Part shown: one piece after another, positions 42,315 through 50,077 of the stretch
Numbering within the stretch: position 1 is the first letter of the stretch
Layout of the letters: the number at the start of each line of letters is the position of its first letter
From: Gemmatimonadaceae bacterium
GTDB taxonomy: Bacteria; Gemmatimonadota; Gemmatimonadetes; Gemmatimonadales; Gemmatimonadaceae
Assembly: GCA_035533015.1 (NCBI GenBank)
Contig: DATLUQ010000015.1
Coordinates: 1 to 64,000 of the forward strand
Direction: 5' to 3'
DNA length: 64,000 nucleotides
The notes under the pieces: generated by a model
Told to the model about the DNA's origin: nothing
The model's database searches: none
Seen by the model: the letters and a program-made list of their open reading frames with translations, nothing else
Program-made: the position numbers and the translations under genes

Positions 42315-42958
42315 GCGGTCTCCAGGGCGGGATCGGTGCGGCAGGCTGCCACGAGGGCCTCGGGGTCGAGCACGCCGATCAGATCGGCGTCGCGACGTGC
42401 CACCCCGACCAGCACGCCGTCGCCGAAGTCCATGGGCGCGCGGAGCAACTCCGCCGGCGAAATGGTCATGACGTCGTCAACATCGTCCACGGCCAGCGCC
42501 ACACGGCCTCGCGCCGTGACGAAGATGAGCGCAGCCGCCTGGGAGTCGGCGGTCACCCCGAGCAGCGCCGAGGGCGCGTACAGCGGCACCAGCTCCCCGC
42601 GCAGCGAGACGACGCCAAGCATCGTGGCGCTCATCTCCGGAATGGGTTGCACCTGGTCGAGGTCGATCGCCTCTTCCACCGCATCCAGGGGAAGCGCGAA
42701 CAGCTCGTGTCCCACTCGAAACACCAGATATCCCTCGTCGGCCGCCTCGACGACGGTCTCGACCACCGCTCGCGCCGGGGCCGCCAGATCGGTGTCGGGG
42801 ATCGCCGGTTCGGCGTCGGGGATCGCCGGTTCGACCGGCAACTCGGGGAGTGGGGCGCCGGCCGCCCACTCGACCACCGGTGCGGAGGCGGGGGTGGGGG
42901 AGGCTGCCGGAGTCCGGTTCAGCAGGTCGCGATAGGCGATCTTGAGTGGCTTCTTCAT
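42311..42958 (-). CDS. CheW-domain protein with N-terminal Pro/Glu-rich extension
   Basis: The product has 215 residues. The first 70 residues are a disordered Pro/Ala/Glu segment that includes two copies of a seven-residue unit (EPAIPDA, EPAIPDT) encoded by a 21 bp direct repeat. The CheW domain spans about 73-205: GYLVFRVGHELFALPLDAVE, MLGVVSLRGELVPLY and VALAVDDVDDVMTISP. The interface glycine (VVSLRGELVPL) is retained. It may tether the array or MglA-type machinery through its extension. The start overlaps the stop of the ATPase gene by four bases. Confidence 0.88.
   Translation of the reverse strand: MKKPLKIAYRDLLNRTPAASPTPASAPVVEWAAGAPLPELPVEPAIPDAEPAIPDTDLAAPARAVVETVVEAADEGYLVFRVGHELFALPLDAVEEAIDLDQVQPIPEMSATMLGVVSLRGELVPLYAPSALLGVTADSQAAALIFVTARGRVALAVDDVDDVMTISPAELLRAPMDFGDGVLVGVARRDADLIGVLDPEALVAACRTDPALETA
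42794..42835. repeat. Two tandem 21 bp repeats in a cheW linker
   Basis: Two 21 bp units (42794-42814 and 42815-42835) share a 19 bp identical stretch and encode two copies of a seven-residue Pro-rich unit in the CheW extension. The length is in frame, so copy number changes would alter linker length without a frameshift. Confidence 0.8.
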
Positions 42959-43752
42959 TCGCGGTCGTCTGCCACGTCGTGTACCAGCGCCCCGTCCACG
43001 CGCGCCAGTCCCCGCATCGCGCCCACAAACAGCGCCTGCACGGCCAGGTTATTCACCAGGCGCGGCACGCCGCCGCTACGCACGGCGAGCGCGGTCATGG
43101 CCTGCTCCGTGAAGATTTCATGGGTCGCTCCCGCGACGCGCAAACGATGGAGCACATACTCCCTCACGTCGCCGGCATCGAGCGGATCGAGATGGAAGCG
43201 CAGGCTCACGCGCTGGTCTATCTGCGGACGCTTCACGATGCGGTCGCGCAACTCGGGTTGGCCGAGCAACACGACGTGCAGGTGCTTGTCGGTGCGGTCC
43301 TCGAAGTTGGTGAGCAGTCGCAGTTCCTCGAGGAGGCTGGGGCTGGCGAGCTGTGCTTCGTCCACGATGATCACCGGCCGCCGCCCGGCGGCGTGCTGCT
43401 CCGCCAGCCGCCGCCGCAGCAGGTCGACGAGCGCCGGTTTGCTCCGCCTCGCCTGCGGCAGTTCCGCCGCGGCCGCGACGAACTGCAGCAACTGCGCGCC
43501 GGTGAGCCGCGGATAGGGGATGATCCAGGGTTCGAACGGGGTGCCGGCCAGCCGCTGGCGCAGCGCCTCGACGAGCATCGTCTTCCCGCAGCCGATCTCG
43601 CCGGTGACCAGTGAGAGGCCCCCGCGCAGATCGGTGACATCGTAGAGGAGCCGGGCGAATCCCTCGTCGAACACGGGCGAGTGGTACACGAACTCCGGGT
43701 CGGGGGTGTTCGCGAACGGCTTGGCCCGCAGCCCCCAGTGTTCGTCGATCAT
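42955..43752 (-). CDS. ExeA/GspA-like AAA ATPase in the chemosensory array
   Basis: The product has 265 residues and starts at MIDEHWGLRAKPFANTPDP, the hallmark opening of ExeA/GspA-type AAA proteins. Walker A is GEIGCGKT (51-58), Walker B is PVIIVDEAQ (about 130), and the sensor region is LLTNFEDRTDKHLHVVLLGQ. The C-terminal helical part (GGVPRLVNNLAVQALFVGAM) is the usual lid. ExeA in Aeromonas has a peptidoglycan-binding domain that is missing here. Members of this family move secretins or transposon/prophage complexes; in this location it may assemble polar or envelope machinery. ATGA overlap with cheB and four-base overlap with the next cheW. Confidence 0.82.
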   Translation of the reverse strand: MIDEHWGLRAKPFANTPDPEFVYHSPVFDEGFARLLYDVTDLRGGLSLVTGEIGCGKTMLVEALRQRLAGTPFEPWIIPYPRLTGAQLLQFVAAAAELPQARRSKPALVDLLRRRLAEQHAAGRRPVIIVDEAQLASPSLLEELRLLTNFEDRTDKHLHVVLLGQPELRDRIVKRPQIDQRVSLRFHLDPLDAGDVREYVLHRLRVAGATHEIFTEQAMTALAVRSGGVPRLVNNLAVQALFVGAMRGLARVDGALVHDVADDRE

Positions 43753-44813
43753 ACTACTGTACTCATGGTCGCCAGACACTCCACGATCGCCGATGCCACG
43801 CCGGCCAGCGGCGTGACCCGGTCGGCGCCGGCCAACTGCAGCGCCGCCTGCGGCATGCCGTAGATGGTCGACGTCTCGCGGTCCTGCACCACGCCCCGTC
43901 CACCGGCTTCGCGAATAGCCCGCAACCCGTTGGCCCCGTCGCGCCCCATACCGGTGAGCACCACGCCCACGGCCTGCGCGCCGAACACGCGGGCCACAGA
44001 GATGAACAGCGGATCGGCCGACGGCCGCACGCCCCACAGCGGCGGCGCGTCGTCGAGCACGATCGTCGGCTCGGGGCCGTCGGTCACACGCATGTGGACG
44101 CCGCCCGGCGCGACGTACACGTGCCCCCCCTGCACGACCTGTCCCCGCTCCGCCTCGTGCACCGGCAGCGGCCCCATCGCGTCCAGGCGCTGGGCCAGGC
44201 TCTTCGTGAACCCCGCCGGCATGTGCTGCACCACGAACACCGCCGCATCGAGCGTGCGCGGAAGCGCGGGAAGGACTTCGGTGAGGGCCCGCGGTCCGCC
44301 GGTGGACGCGGCGATCGCGACGGCGCGCGCGGGGGCATGCGGCCTTCGCGGGGCTGCGCGGTGTGCGGGCTCCCGAGGCACGACCGCCGCCTGGAGCGCG
44401 CGCACGTTGGCTTGGCGAGCGGCCTGGAGCGCGGCGGTCAGACGCTCGCCGATCACCGGCAGGTCAATGCTGATCGCCCCCGACGGCTTGCGCACGAAGT
44501 CCACGGCGCCGAGTTCGAGCGCACGCAACGTGGCATCGCGCCCGTCCACCGTGTCGGCCGCGCTGAGCATCACGACTGGACGTGGCGCCTCGCGCATGAT
44601 GACGCCCAATGCCTGCAACCCGTCCAGCTCCGGCATCTCGATATCGAGCGTCACGATATCGGGGTCCAGCGCGTGCACGCGGGCGATCGCTTCCGTGCCG
44701 TTGCGCGCGGTGCCGATTACGGTGAATTCCCCCGACCCGGTGATCAGGTCGGAGATCACGCGCCGCATCAACGCGCTGTCGTCCACGACGAGCACGGTAG
44801 GCCTAGAGGACAC
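43749..44813 (-). CDS. cheB: Chemoreceptor methylesterase/deamidase CheB
   Basis: The product has 354 residues from a GTG that overlaps the end of cheD by 11 bases. The N-terminal receiver domain has VVDDSALMRR and phospho-acceptor Asp57 (TLDIEMPELDG), with FVRKPSG as the conserved Lys. The methylesterase domain has the catalytic Ser in IAASTGGPRAL, the His in VVQHMPAGFT and the Asp in GMGRDGANGL. It removes methyl groups from receptor glutamates when phosphorylated by CheA, opposing CheR. The upstream extension of the open frame overlaps cheD and is not used. Confidence 0.96.
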   Translation of the reverse strand: MSSRPTVLVVDDSALMRRVISDLITGSGEFTVIGTARNGTEAIARVHALDPDIVTLDIEMPELDGLQALGVIMREAPRPVVMLSAADTVDGRDATLRALELGAVDFVRKPSGAISIDLPVIGERLTAALQAARQANVRALQAAVVPREPAHRAAPRRPHAPARAVAIAASTGGPRALTEVLPALPRTLDAAVFVVQHMPAGFTKSLAQRLDAMGPLPVHEAERGQVVQGGHVYVAPGGVHMRVTDGPEPTIVLDDAPPLWGVRPSADPLFISVARVFGAQAVGVVLTGMGRDGANGLRAIREAGGRGVVQDRETSTIYGMPQAALQLAGADRVTPLAGVASAIVECLATMSTVV

Positions 44814-45282
44814 GGGTGCCCCGCACCAGCGATCGGACCTCCATGCGGCCGTCGGCGAGCGAGAGATAAACGCTGCGCCCGTGGTCGGCCCCCACATCCT
44901 CGCCTACCAGCGGGATGCCCGCGATGGCCAGTGTCTCACGGGCCGCCTCGACGTTGCGCGCCCCGATCGTGACCGTGCCCTTGGGGAGCAGCGACGCGAA
45001 CATGCTGGCGCCGCCGGCGATCCGCGCCTTGAGCCGGCCGCGCTCGGCGCCCAGCGCCGCCATCTGCCCCAACAGCACGGGGAGCGCAGTGCCGGGATAC
45101 CGCGCCGGATTATCGTTCGCGCGCCGCGCGTCCGGATCGGGCAGCAACACGTGCGCAAGGCCGCCCACCTTGGACTCGGCGTCATATAGCACGATCGCGA
45201 CGCACGATCCGAGCCCCATCGTGGATAGCGTGCCTTCGGCGGCCGCTGCGAGCTCGGCGATGCCGACGCGGCGGTCGGTCAC
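44803..45282 (-). CDS. cheD: Chemoreceptor glutamine deamidase CheD
   Basis: The product has 159 residues with the catalytic pair in place: Cys in TMGLGSCVAIVLYD (about residue 27) and His in GGLAHVLLPDP (about 44), with GGASMF further on. It deamidates receptor glutamines and binds CheC, stimulating CheC's CheY-P phosphatase activity. A cheC gene lies at 55.6 kb in the same array, so the CheC/CheD pair is complete. It starts with a GTG that overlaps the cheR stop (GTGA). Confidence 0.94.
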   Translation of the reverse strand: MTDRRVGIAELAAAAEGTLSTMGLGSCVAIVLYDAESKVGGLAHVLLPDPDARRANDNPARYPGTALPVLLGQMAALGAERGRLKARIAGGASMFASLLPKGTVTIGARNVEAARETLAIAGIPLVGEDVGADHGRSVYLSLADGRMEVRSLVRGTRVL

Positions 45283-46103
45283 GCCGGGCGCCGGAAGATG
45301 CGCTCGCGTGCGTTGACCGGCTGGAAGAGGTGCCGGGCGTCGCCGAACAGGGTTTCGACCTTGCCGAGTATGAGGAACCCTCCGGGACTGAGCGCCGCGT
45401 AGAAGGCCTCGAACAGGCGTTCCTGCGACGCCCGGTCAAAGTAGATGATCGCATTGCGGCAGACGATCAAGTCGTTGACCGGCCGCACGGCTGGTTCGCG
45501 CAGCATGTCGTGCTCGCGGAAACGCACGAGGCCGCGGATTTCCGGCCGCACGGCAAACGGCGGCGCAGCCGAAAAATATCGCGCCCGCCACTCCGGCGGG
45601 GTCTCGCTGAAATCTGTCTCGTCGAACACGCCGCGCTCGGCGTCGGCCAGACTGCGGCGGTCGATGTCGGTGCCCAGGACGTCGACGCGTCCCACGTCGT
45701 CGAGCGCTTGCTGCTCCTCCGCGTACATGTAGAACAGCGTGGCCAGCGAGTACGGCTCCTCGCCCGACGCGCAGCCTGCGCTCCACACGCGCAGGCGCGG
45801 CCGGGACGATTCCCAGAGCGCCGGCACCACCTCGCGCGCGATCGCCTCATACGCCTCCGGATTCCGGAACAGCTTGGTGACGTTGATCGTGAGCGCGTCG
45901 AGCAGCAGATCGTACTCGGCCGTGTCGTGATCGAGCAGTCCCGCGTAATCGGCGTAGCGGTGCACGCCGCGGGCCCGCATGCGCACGCCGACTCGGCGGC
46001 GGAGGCAGGTGGGTTTGTAGCTCGCGCAGCGGAAGCCTCGATCGCGCGAGATCTTGTCGAGGAGCGCCTGGAACCCGTCGTCCACGGGCTCGACGTCGTT
46101 CAT
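45279..46103 (-). CDS. cheR: Chemoreceptor methyltransferase CheR
   Basis: The product has 274 residues. An N-terminal helical domain (about 8-80) with CASYKPTCLRRRVGVRMRA recognises receptor helices. The SAM-binding domain has VWSAGCASGEEPYSLATL, VLGTDIDRRSLADAERGVF, NDLIVCRNAIIYFD and GGFLILGKVETL. It methylates receptor glutamates with SAM. No C-terminal pentapeptide-binding extension or TPR is attached, though the gene directly upstream encodes a PATAN-TPR protein. Four-base overlaps on both sides. Confidence 0.96.
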   Translation of the reverse strand: MNDVEPVDDGFQALLDKISRDRGFRCASYKPTCLRRRVGVRMRARGVHRYADYAGLLDHDTAEYDLLLDALTINVTKLFRNPEAYEAIAREVVPALWESSRPRLRVWSAGCASGEEPYSLATLFYMYAEEQQALDDVGRVDVLGTDIDRRSLADAERGVFDETDFSETPPEWRARYFSAAPPFAVRPEIRGLVRFREHDMLREPAVRPVNDLIVCRNAIIYFDRASQERLFEAFYAALSPGGFLILGKVETLFGDARHLFQPVNARERIFRRPA

Positions 46104-47722
46104 CCCGGACTCTGCCGCACGGCTTCGAGGTTCGTGCGGACGATCGCGTTGGTCGGATCGAGGGCCAAGGCGCGCTCCCAGAGTTTGACCGCCTCGTCCT
46201 TGCGGTGTTGGCGGAAGTGGATGTTCCCGAGCTTGAGGTAGACGTCGTCGCCCAACTCGGGATCGACTTTGACCGCGCGCTGGTAGGCGGCGAGAGCATC
46301 GTCGAACCGGCTGGCACGGTAGGCAACGTCACCCAGGTTCTTGTGGATCTGGGGGACCGACGGATCTTCGGCCAGCGCGCGGTCGAGCGCCGCGGCGGCA
46401 GCCTCGGCATTGTTCCGGCGCTCCAGCACCACCGCGAGGTTGTTGTGGAGGATGGCGCTGTGGGAATGCGCCCCCACCGCCTCGTCGAGAATCGATTGGG
46501 CGCGCGCGAGGTCGCCGAGCAGCGCCGCCGCGAGCGCCGCGTGGTGATACCAGGCCGACGTGGGCGATCGCGCAGCCCAGAGGGGACGCGCGGCCCGCAG
46601 CGCCACGTCCGCCCCCGGCACGTCGCCCATCTGCAGCGTGACGATGCCGATCGACGTCTGGATCACCGGATTGATGCCGCCGCTGCGCTTGCTCGCTTCG
46701 TGCAGCGCGCGCTGCGCTTCGGCAAAGCGGCCCAGCCGCTCCAGGGCGTACCCCATGTTGTGGAACACGGCTGCCGCGGCGCCGGGACGTGCTGCGGCTT
46801 CCTCATAGACCGCCAGTGCGTCGGCCCACCGCTCCTGGCGCAGCGCCACGAGGCCGAGGAAGAACCGGGCCGCCAGATCGTCGACACGCAGGTCGAGGAC
46901 GCGGCGGAATTCGCGGATCGCCTCGTCGAGCATGCCGGTCTTGTAGAAGGCGACCCCGAGGTTGTAGTGCTCCTGCACGCGCGCTTCGGACACCGCCGGG
47001 TCCGTCGTCTTGGAGGTGCCGATGCGGTGGAGGAACCCCGCGATGGCGAGCCCGTACAGGAGCTTGCCAACGTCGAACTCGCCCATCCCCGACGCATCGA
47101 TGATCTGCTGTACGTCCCGCCGGCCGTCCACCAACTCGACTAGGCCCCGCTGCTCCATGGTCAACTCGAGGTCGCTTTTGGCCAAGCGGACGCGGTCGAT
47201 CTCGAACACGATGTCGAACGTCGGGATCTTCTTCTCGACGAGGGTCCATTCGTCCACGCGCCGAGCACCCTCGAGCAGCAGCGATTCGGGATTGATCGAG
47301 ACGAGGAATTCCTGGCCCTCTGGCTGGACGTCGGCCTCGAAGTTGAACGAGCCTTGGTTCCACGTGAACAGGAAGTAGACCGCCTCCTCGATCTGCTCGC
47401 GGATATGCTGGCGGAGGGCGTCGCGCGACAGGAAGCCCATATCCATGAGCAACTCGCCGATGCGGCGGTCGCGCTGCCGCTCCTGGGCATCGATCGCCGA
47501 CCGCAACTGGTCGCCGGTAATCACGCCGTTCTTCACGAGCATGTCGCCCAGGCGGTCGCGGCGGTTGACGATCGAGGCGTACGAGATGCGACCCTTGTCG
47601 AAGTAGATGTAACCGAAGTTCGTGCGGTAGTTGACGCTCAGGCAGCCGGTCTTCCTGCCCATCGCCAGGAGCTGGAGCACGTCGGGGAGGCTGGCCTCCT
47701 TCAAGCTGCCTTTGATGGCCAT
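46100..47722 (-). CDS. PATAN (DUF4388)-TPR protein, copy A
   Basis: The product has 540 residues from MAIKGSLKEASLPDVLQLLA, the opening of the DUF4388/PATAN domain (about 1-110; FGYIYFDKGRISYASI). A second PATAN-like or GspE N-terminal-like helical region (about 75-150, RIGELLMDMGFLSRDALRQH), then a winged-helix-like segment (about 200-245). From about 250 to the end are some eight TPR units (YNLGVAFYKTGMLDEAIREF, ALAVYEEAAARPGAAAAVFH, ALDRALAEDPSVPQIHKNLG). PATAN domains occur in cyanobacterial PatA and in myxobacterial polarity and gliding proteins; the molecular role is protein interaction. Paralogue of the product of 51742-52884. One base separates it from the DnaA-like gene upstream. Confidence 0.85.
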   Translation of the reverse strand: MAIKGSLKEASLPDVLQLLAMGRKTGCLSVNYRTNFGYIYFDKGRISYASIVNRRDRLGDMLVKNGVITGDQLRSAIDAQERQRDRRIGELLMDMGFLSRDALRQHIREQIEEAVYFLFTWNQGSFNFEADVQPEGQEFLVSINPESLLLEGARRVDEWTLVEKKIPTFDIVFEIDRVRLAKSDLELTMEQRGLVELVDGRRDVQQIIDASGMGEFDVGKLLYGLAIAGFLHRIGTSKTTDPAVSEARVQEHYNLGVAFYKTGMLDEAIREFRRVLDLRVDDLAARFFLGLVALRQERWADALAVYEEAAARPGAAAAVFHNMGYALERLGRFAEAQRALHEASKRSGGINPVIQTSIGIVTLQMGDVPGADVALRAARPLWAARSPTSAWYHHAALAAALLGDLARAQSILDEAVGAHSHSAILHNNLAVVLERRNNAEAAAAALDRALAEDPSVPQIHKNLGDVAYRASRFDDALAAYQRAVKVDPELGDDVYLKLGNIHFRQHRKDEAVKLWERALALDPTNAIVRTNLEAVRQSPG

Positions 47723-47723
47723 G

Positions 47724-49445
47724 TCAGCGCAGCTCCTCGATGGCCCGCGACGGCACATCGCGCCATTCCCAGACGACCTTCTCGTGGTCCAGGAAGAACA
47801 CATCGGCGATGCCACTCACGGCGGGCATCGCACGGACCGGCGTGGGCATGATCAACGGACCGGGTTCCGGACCGTCGAACTCGCGCCGCGCCATCTCCAC
47901 GGTGACGGCCGTGCTCACCGCGTCGGCGGCTGCCGTCAACCGCTGCACGGTCTCGATAATGTCGGACACGCTGCCCACCGGGCGTGAGGCGAGATAGCGC
48001 GCCAGCGGGTCGAGCCGACCGGCCGGCACGCCGTCCAGAAAGCGGCGGTACAGTTGCTCCGTGAGGGCCGCGTCCGGCGGCGCCAACTCCACCACGAGCC
48101 CGGTCTCGAACGCCGAGCGGATCCGGTCGTCGAAGCCCTGCAGGTCCCTGGGTGCGCGCTCGCTGGTCATCACCACCTGCTTCCCCGCATTGAGCAGATC
48201 GTTGATCAGGTGGAAGAGTTCGTCCTGCGTACGCTCCTTGCCGGCTACGGCGTGCAAGTCATCCACGAGCAGTGCGTCGATACGACGGTAGCGCTGCCGC
48301 CAGACGTCGGCCGTACCATCGCGCAGCGCGCCCAGGAACTCGTCGGCCCAGGCTTGCGCCCCCACGCACGCGACCGTCGCGGTCCGTCCGCTCGCTTTGG
48401 CCAGCTCGTTGCCGAGCGCGTTGAGCAGATGCGTCTTGCCCGTGCCCGGCGGCCCGATGAGTAGCAGCGGGTTGTATCGGCGCCCAGGCTCGGCGGCCAC
48501 GGCGTCGGCCGCGTGCACGGCCCGCTGGTTGGACGCGCCCACGGCGAATCCATTGCGCGAGAACTCCACCGATGGACCGGGCAGCTCTGCCGCCCCGCTC
48601 TGCGCGTGCTTGGCCAAGGCCTCGGCCTCGCGCAGCCGCTCGGGATCGCGGAACGGATCGTGGCCGGCCAGCGCCGGGTCGGCCGTCACCGCTTCGGCCT
48701 CGAGCTCCTTGAGCCGGCGCACCGTGGCGCCGAACCCGCGTAGCACCGCCTCATAATTGGCCGGCGGCTCGGCCTGGTCCATGAGACGCTCGAGCGCCGT
48801 CGTGCGGTACCCTGCGGCATTCCAGCTCGACACCGCCTCGGCGACGCGCACCTTCCACGATTCCACGTGGTCGGCCACGGCGCTCGCGATGTCGCTCACA
48901 AAACTCTGGAAGTCGAGCGACACGGCGGATGACGACGTCGGACCACCCGGCGGACTGATTTCCACGCTGACGCCGTGCATCAGTTGTTTCGCCAAGGCAC
49001 TGTCCATCCCCTCCAGGCGGTCGAGCGGCCCGTTGCTCGTCACCACGACCTGCCGGTCCGTCTGTTCGCGTACCGCGATCAGATGCGCCAGGGCGCGCTC
49101 TGCGTCAACGCGGCCCGCCAACCGGTGGACGTCATCGATCAGGAGCACGTCGGCACGCACCAGCCGACGCTCGAGGGCCTCCGTGGCACCGACATCGGAC
49201 GCGATCTTCCACTGCGTGGCGAACTCGTCGGCCGTCAGGTACTCCACCACGGCGGCAGGGTCCGCCACCCCGTTCCCGATGGCCAGCAGCAGGTGGGACT
49301 TGCCGACCCCGGGGCCGCCGTGGATGAGGAGCGGATTGTGAGTGACGCCGGGGGCGCCGGCCACGGCGCGCGCCGCGGCGACCGCCCCGTCATTGGCCGG
49401 CCCCACCACGTAGTTCTCGAACCGCATCCGCGCATCTACCGCCAC
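47724..49445 (-). CDS. Tandem DnaA-like AAA+ ATPase without DNA-binding domain
   Basis: The product has 573 residues with two DnaA domain III-type modules. Module 1 (about 9-170): FENYVVGPAND opening, Walker A GGPGVGKS (43-50), Walker B LLIDD (101-105), sensor-1-like VVVTSNGP (133-140). Module 2 (about 300-520): FAVGASNQRAVHAA, Walker A GPPGTGKT (331-338), Walker B LLVDD (392-396), sensor 1 VVMTSERAP, and the arginine-finger stretch DDRIRSAFETGLVVEL (439-454). In module 1 the equivalent stretch (MDSALAKQLMHGVSVEI) has lost the arginines. DnaA's helix-turn-helix domain IV is absent. A short, aromatic C-terminal peptide (FFLDHEKVVWEW) closes it. Located four bases after mglA's stop; likely a signalling or assembly ATPase, not the replication initiator. 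Confidence 0.82.
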   Translation of the reverse strand: MAVDARMRFENYVVGPANDGAVAAARAVAGAPGVTHNPLLIHGGPGVGKSHLLLAIGNGVADPAAVVEYLTADEFATQWKIASDVGATEALERRLVRADVLLIDDVHRLAGRVDAERALAHLIAVREQTDRQVVVTSNGPLDRLEGMDSALAKQLMHGVSVEISPPGGPTSSSAVSLDFQSFVSDIASAVADHVESWKVRVAEAVSSWNAAGYRTTALERLMDQAEPPANYEAVLRGFGATVRRLKELEAEAVTADPALAGHDPFRDPERLREAEALAKHAQSGAAELPGPSVEFSRNGFAVGASNQRAVHAADAVAAEPGRRYNPLLLIGPPGTGKTHLLNALGNELAKASGRTATVACVGAQAWADEFLGALRDGTADVWRQRYRRIDALLVDDLHAVAGKERTQDELFHLINDLLNAGKQVVMTSERAPRDLQGFDDRIRSAFETGLVVELAPPDAALTEQLYRRFLDGVPAGRLDPLARYLASRPVGSVSDIIETVQRLTAAADAVSTAVTVEMARREFDGPEPGPLIMPTPVRAMPAVSGIADVFFLDHEKVVWEWRDVPSRAIEELR

Positions 49446-49448
49446 ACG

Positions 49449-50054
49449 CTACCTCGCGTTGCCCGACGACGCACTCAGCCGTTTGAGTACGATCTCGGAA
49501 ATGCCCCGGAGCGTCTCGAACACTCCGAGTCCGTGGAGCGCGTCGGCCGGGAAATCCGGCACCCCGCGAAAGTTGATCGCTTCGGAGAGTTCATCCGGCG
49601 CGACGATCAGGTCGCGCGGCAAGTCCTGCTTGTTGTACTGGATGACGAGCGGAACGCCCCGGGCGTCCACTCCCTGTTCGGCAAGGTTGGCGTGCAGGTC
49701 CTGGAAGCTCTCGATGTCCTCGTCCAGTTGGCGCCGCTGGCTGTCGGCCACGAATACCACGCCGTCCGCCCCCTGCAGTACGAGCTTGCGGGTGGACTGA
49801 TAGTAGACCTGGCCCGGCACGGTGTAGAGTTGGAACTTGGTCCGGAAGCCGGAGATCGTCCCGAGGTCCAACGGCAGGAAATCAAAGAAGAGCGTACGGT
49901 CGGTCTGGGTGGCCAGCGACACCATCGCCCCCTTTCGATCGTCGGGAACCTGTCCGTAGATGTAGTGCAAGTTGGTCGTCTTTCCGGACCGGCCCGGTCC
50001 GTAGTAGACGATTTTGCAGGTGATCTCGCGGGTGGCGTAGTTGACGAGGGACAC
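49449..50054 (-). CDS. mglA: MglA-type small GTPase (polarity/gliding switch)
   Basis: The product has 201 residues, the Ras-like MglA family. G1 is YYGPGRSGKTTNLHY (Lys25), switch I lies around MVSLATQTDRTLFFDFLPLD, G3 is LYTVPGQVYYQSTRKLVL, where the prokaryotic TVPGQ replaces the DTAGQ of Ras, and G4 is QYNKQDLP. In Myxococcus MglA-GTP marks the leading pole and drives gliding and type IV pili; MglB, a roadblock protein, is its GAP. Here three roadblock genes lie directly upstream. It starts with GTG and is 23 nt from the nearest roadblock gene. Confidence 0.95.
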   Translation of the reverse strand: MSLVNYATREITCKIVYYGPGRSGKTTNLHYIYGQVPDDRKGAMVSLATQTDRTLFFDFLPLDLGTISGFRTKFQLYTVPGQVYYQSTRKLVLQGADGVVFVADSQRRQLDEDIESFQDLHANLAEQGVDARGVPLVIQYNKQDLPRDLIVAPDELSEAINFRGVPDFPADALHGLGVFETLRGISEIVLKRLSASSGNAR

Positions 50055-50077
50055 GGAAGGATAGGGGTGGTGAGGAA

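Noticed and set aside
47724-49445. Annotation as the replication initiator DnaA with a nearby oriC
   Set aside because: Domain IV is missing, there are two ATPase modules, and no dnaN, gyrB or DnaA-box cluster is visible around it.
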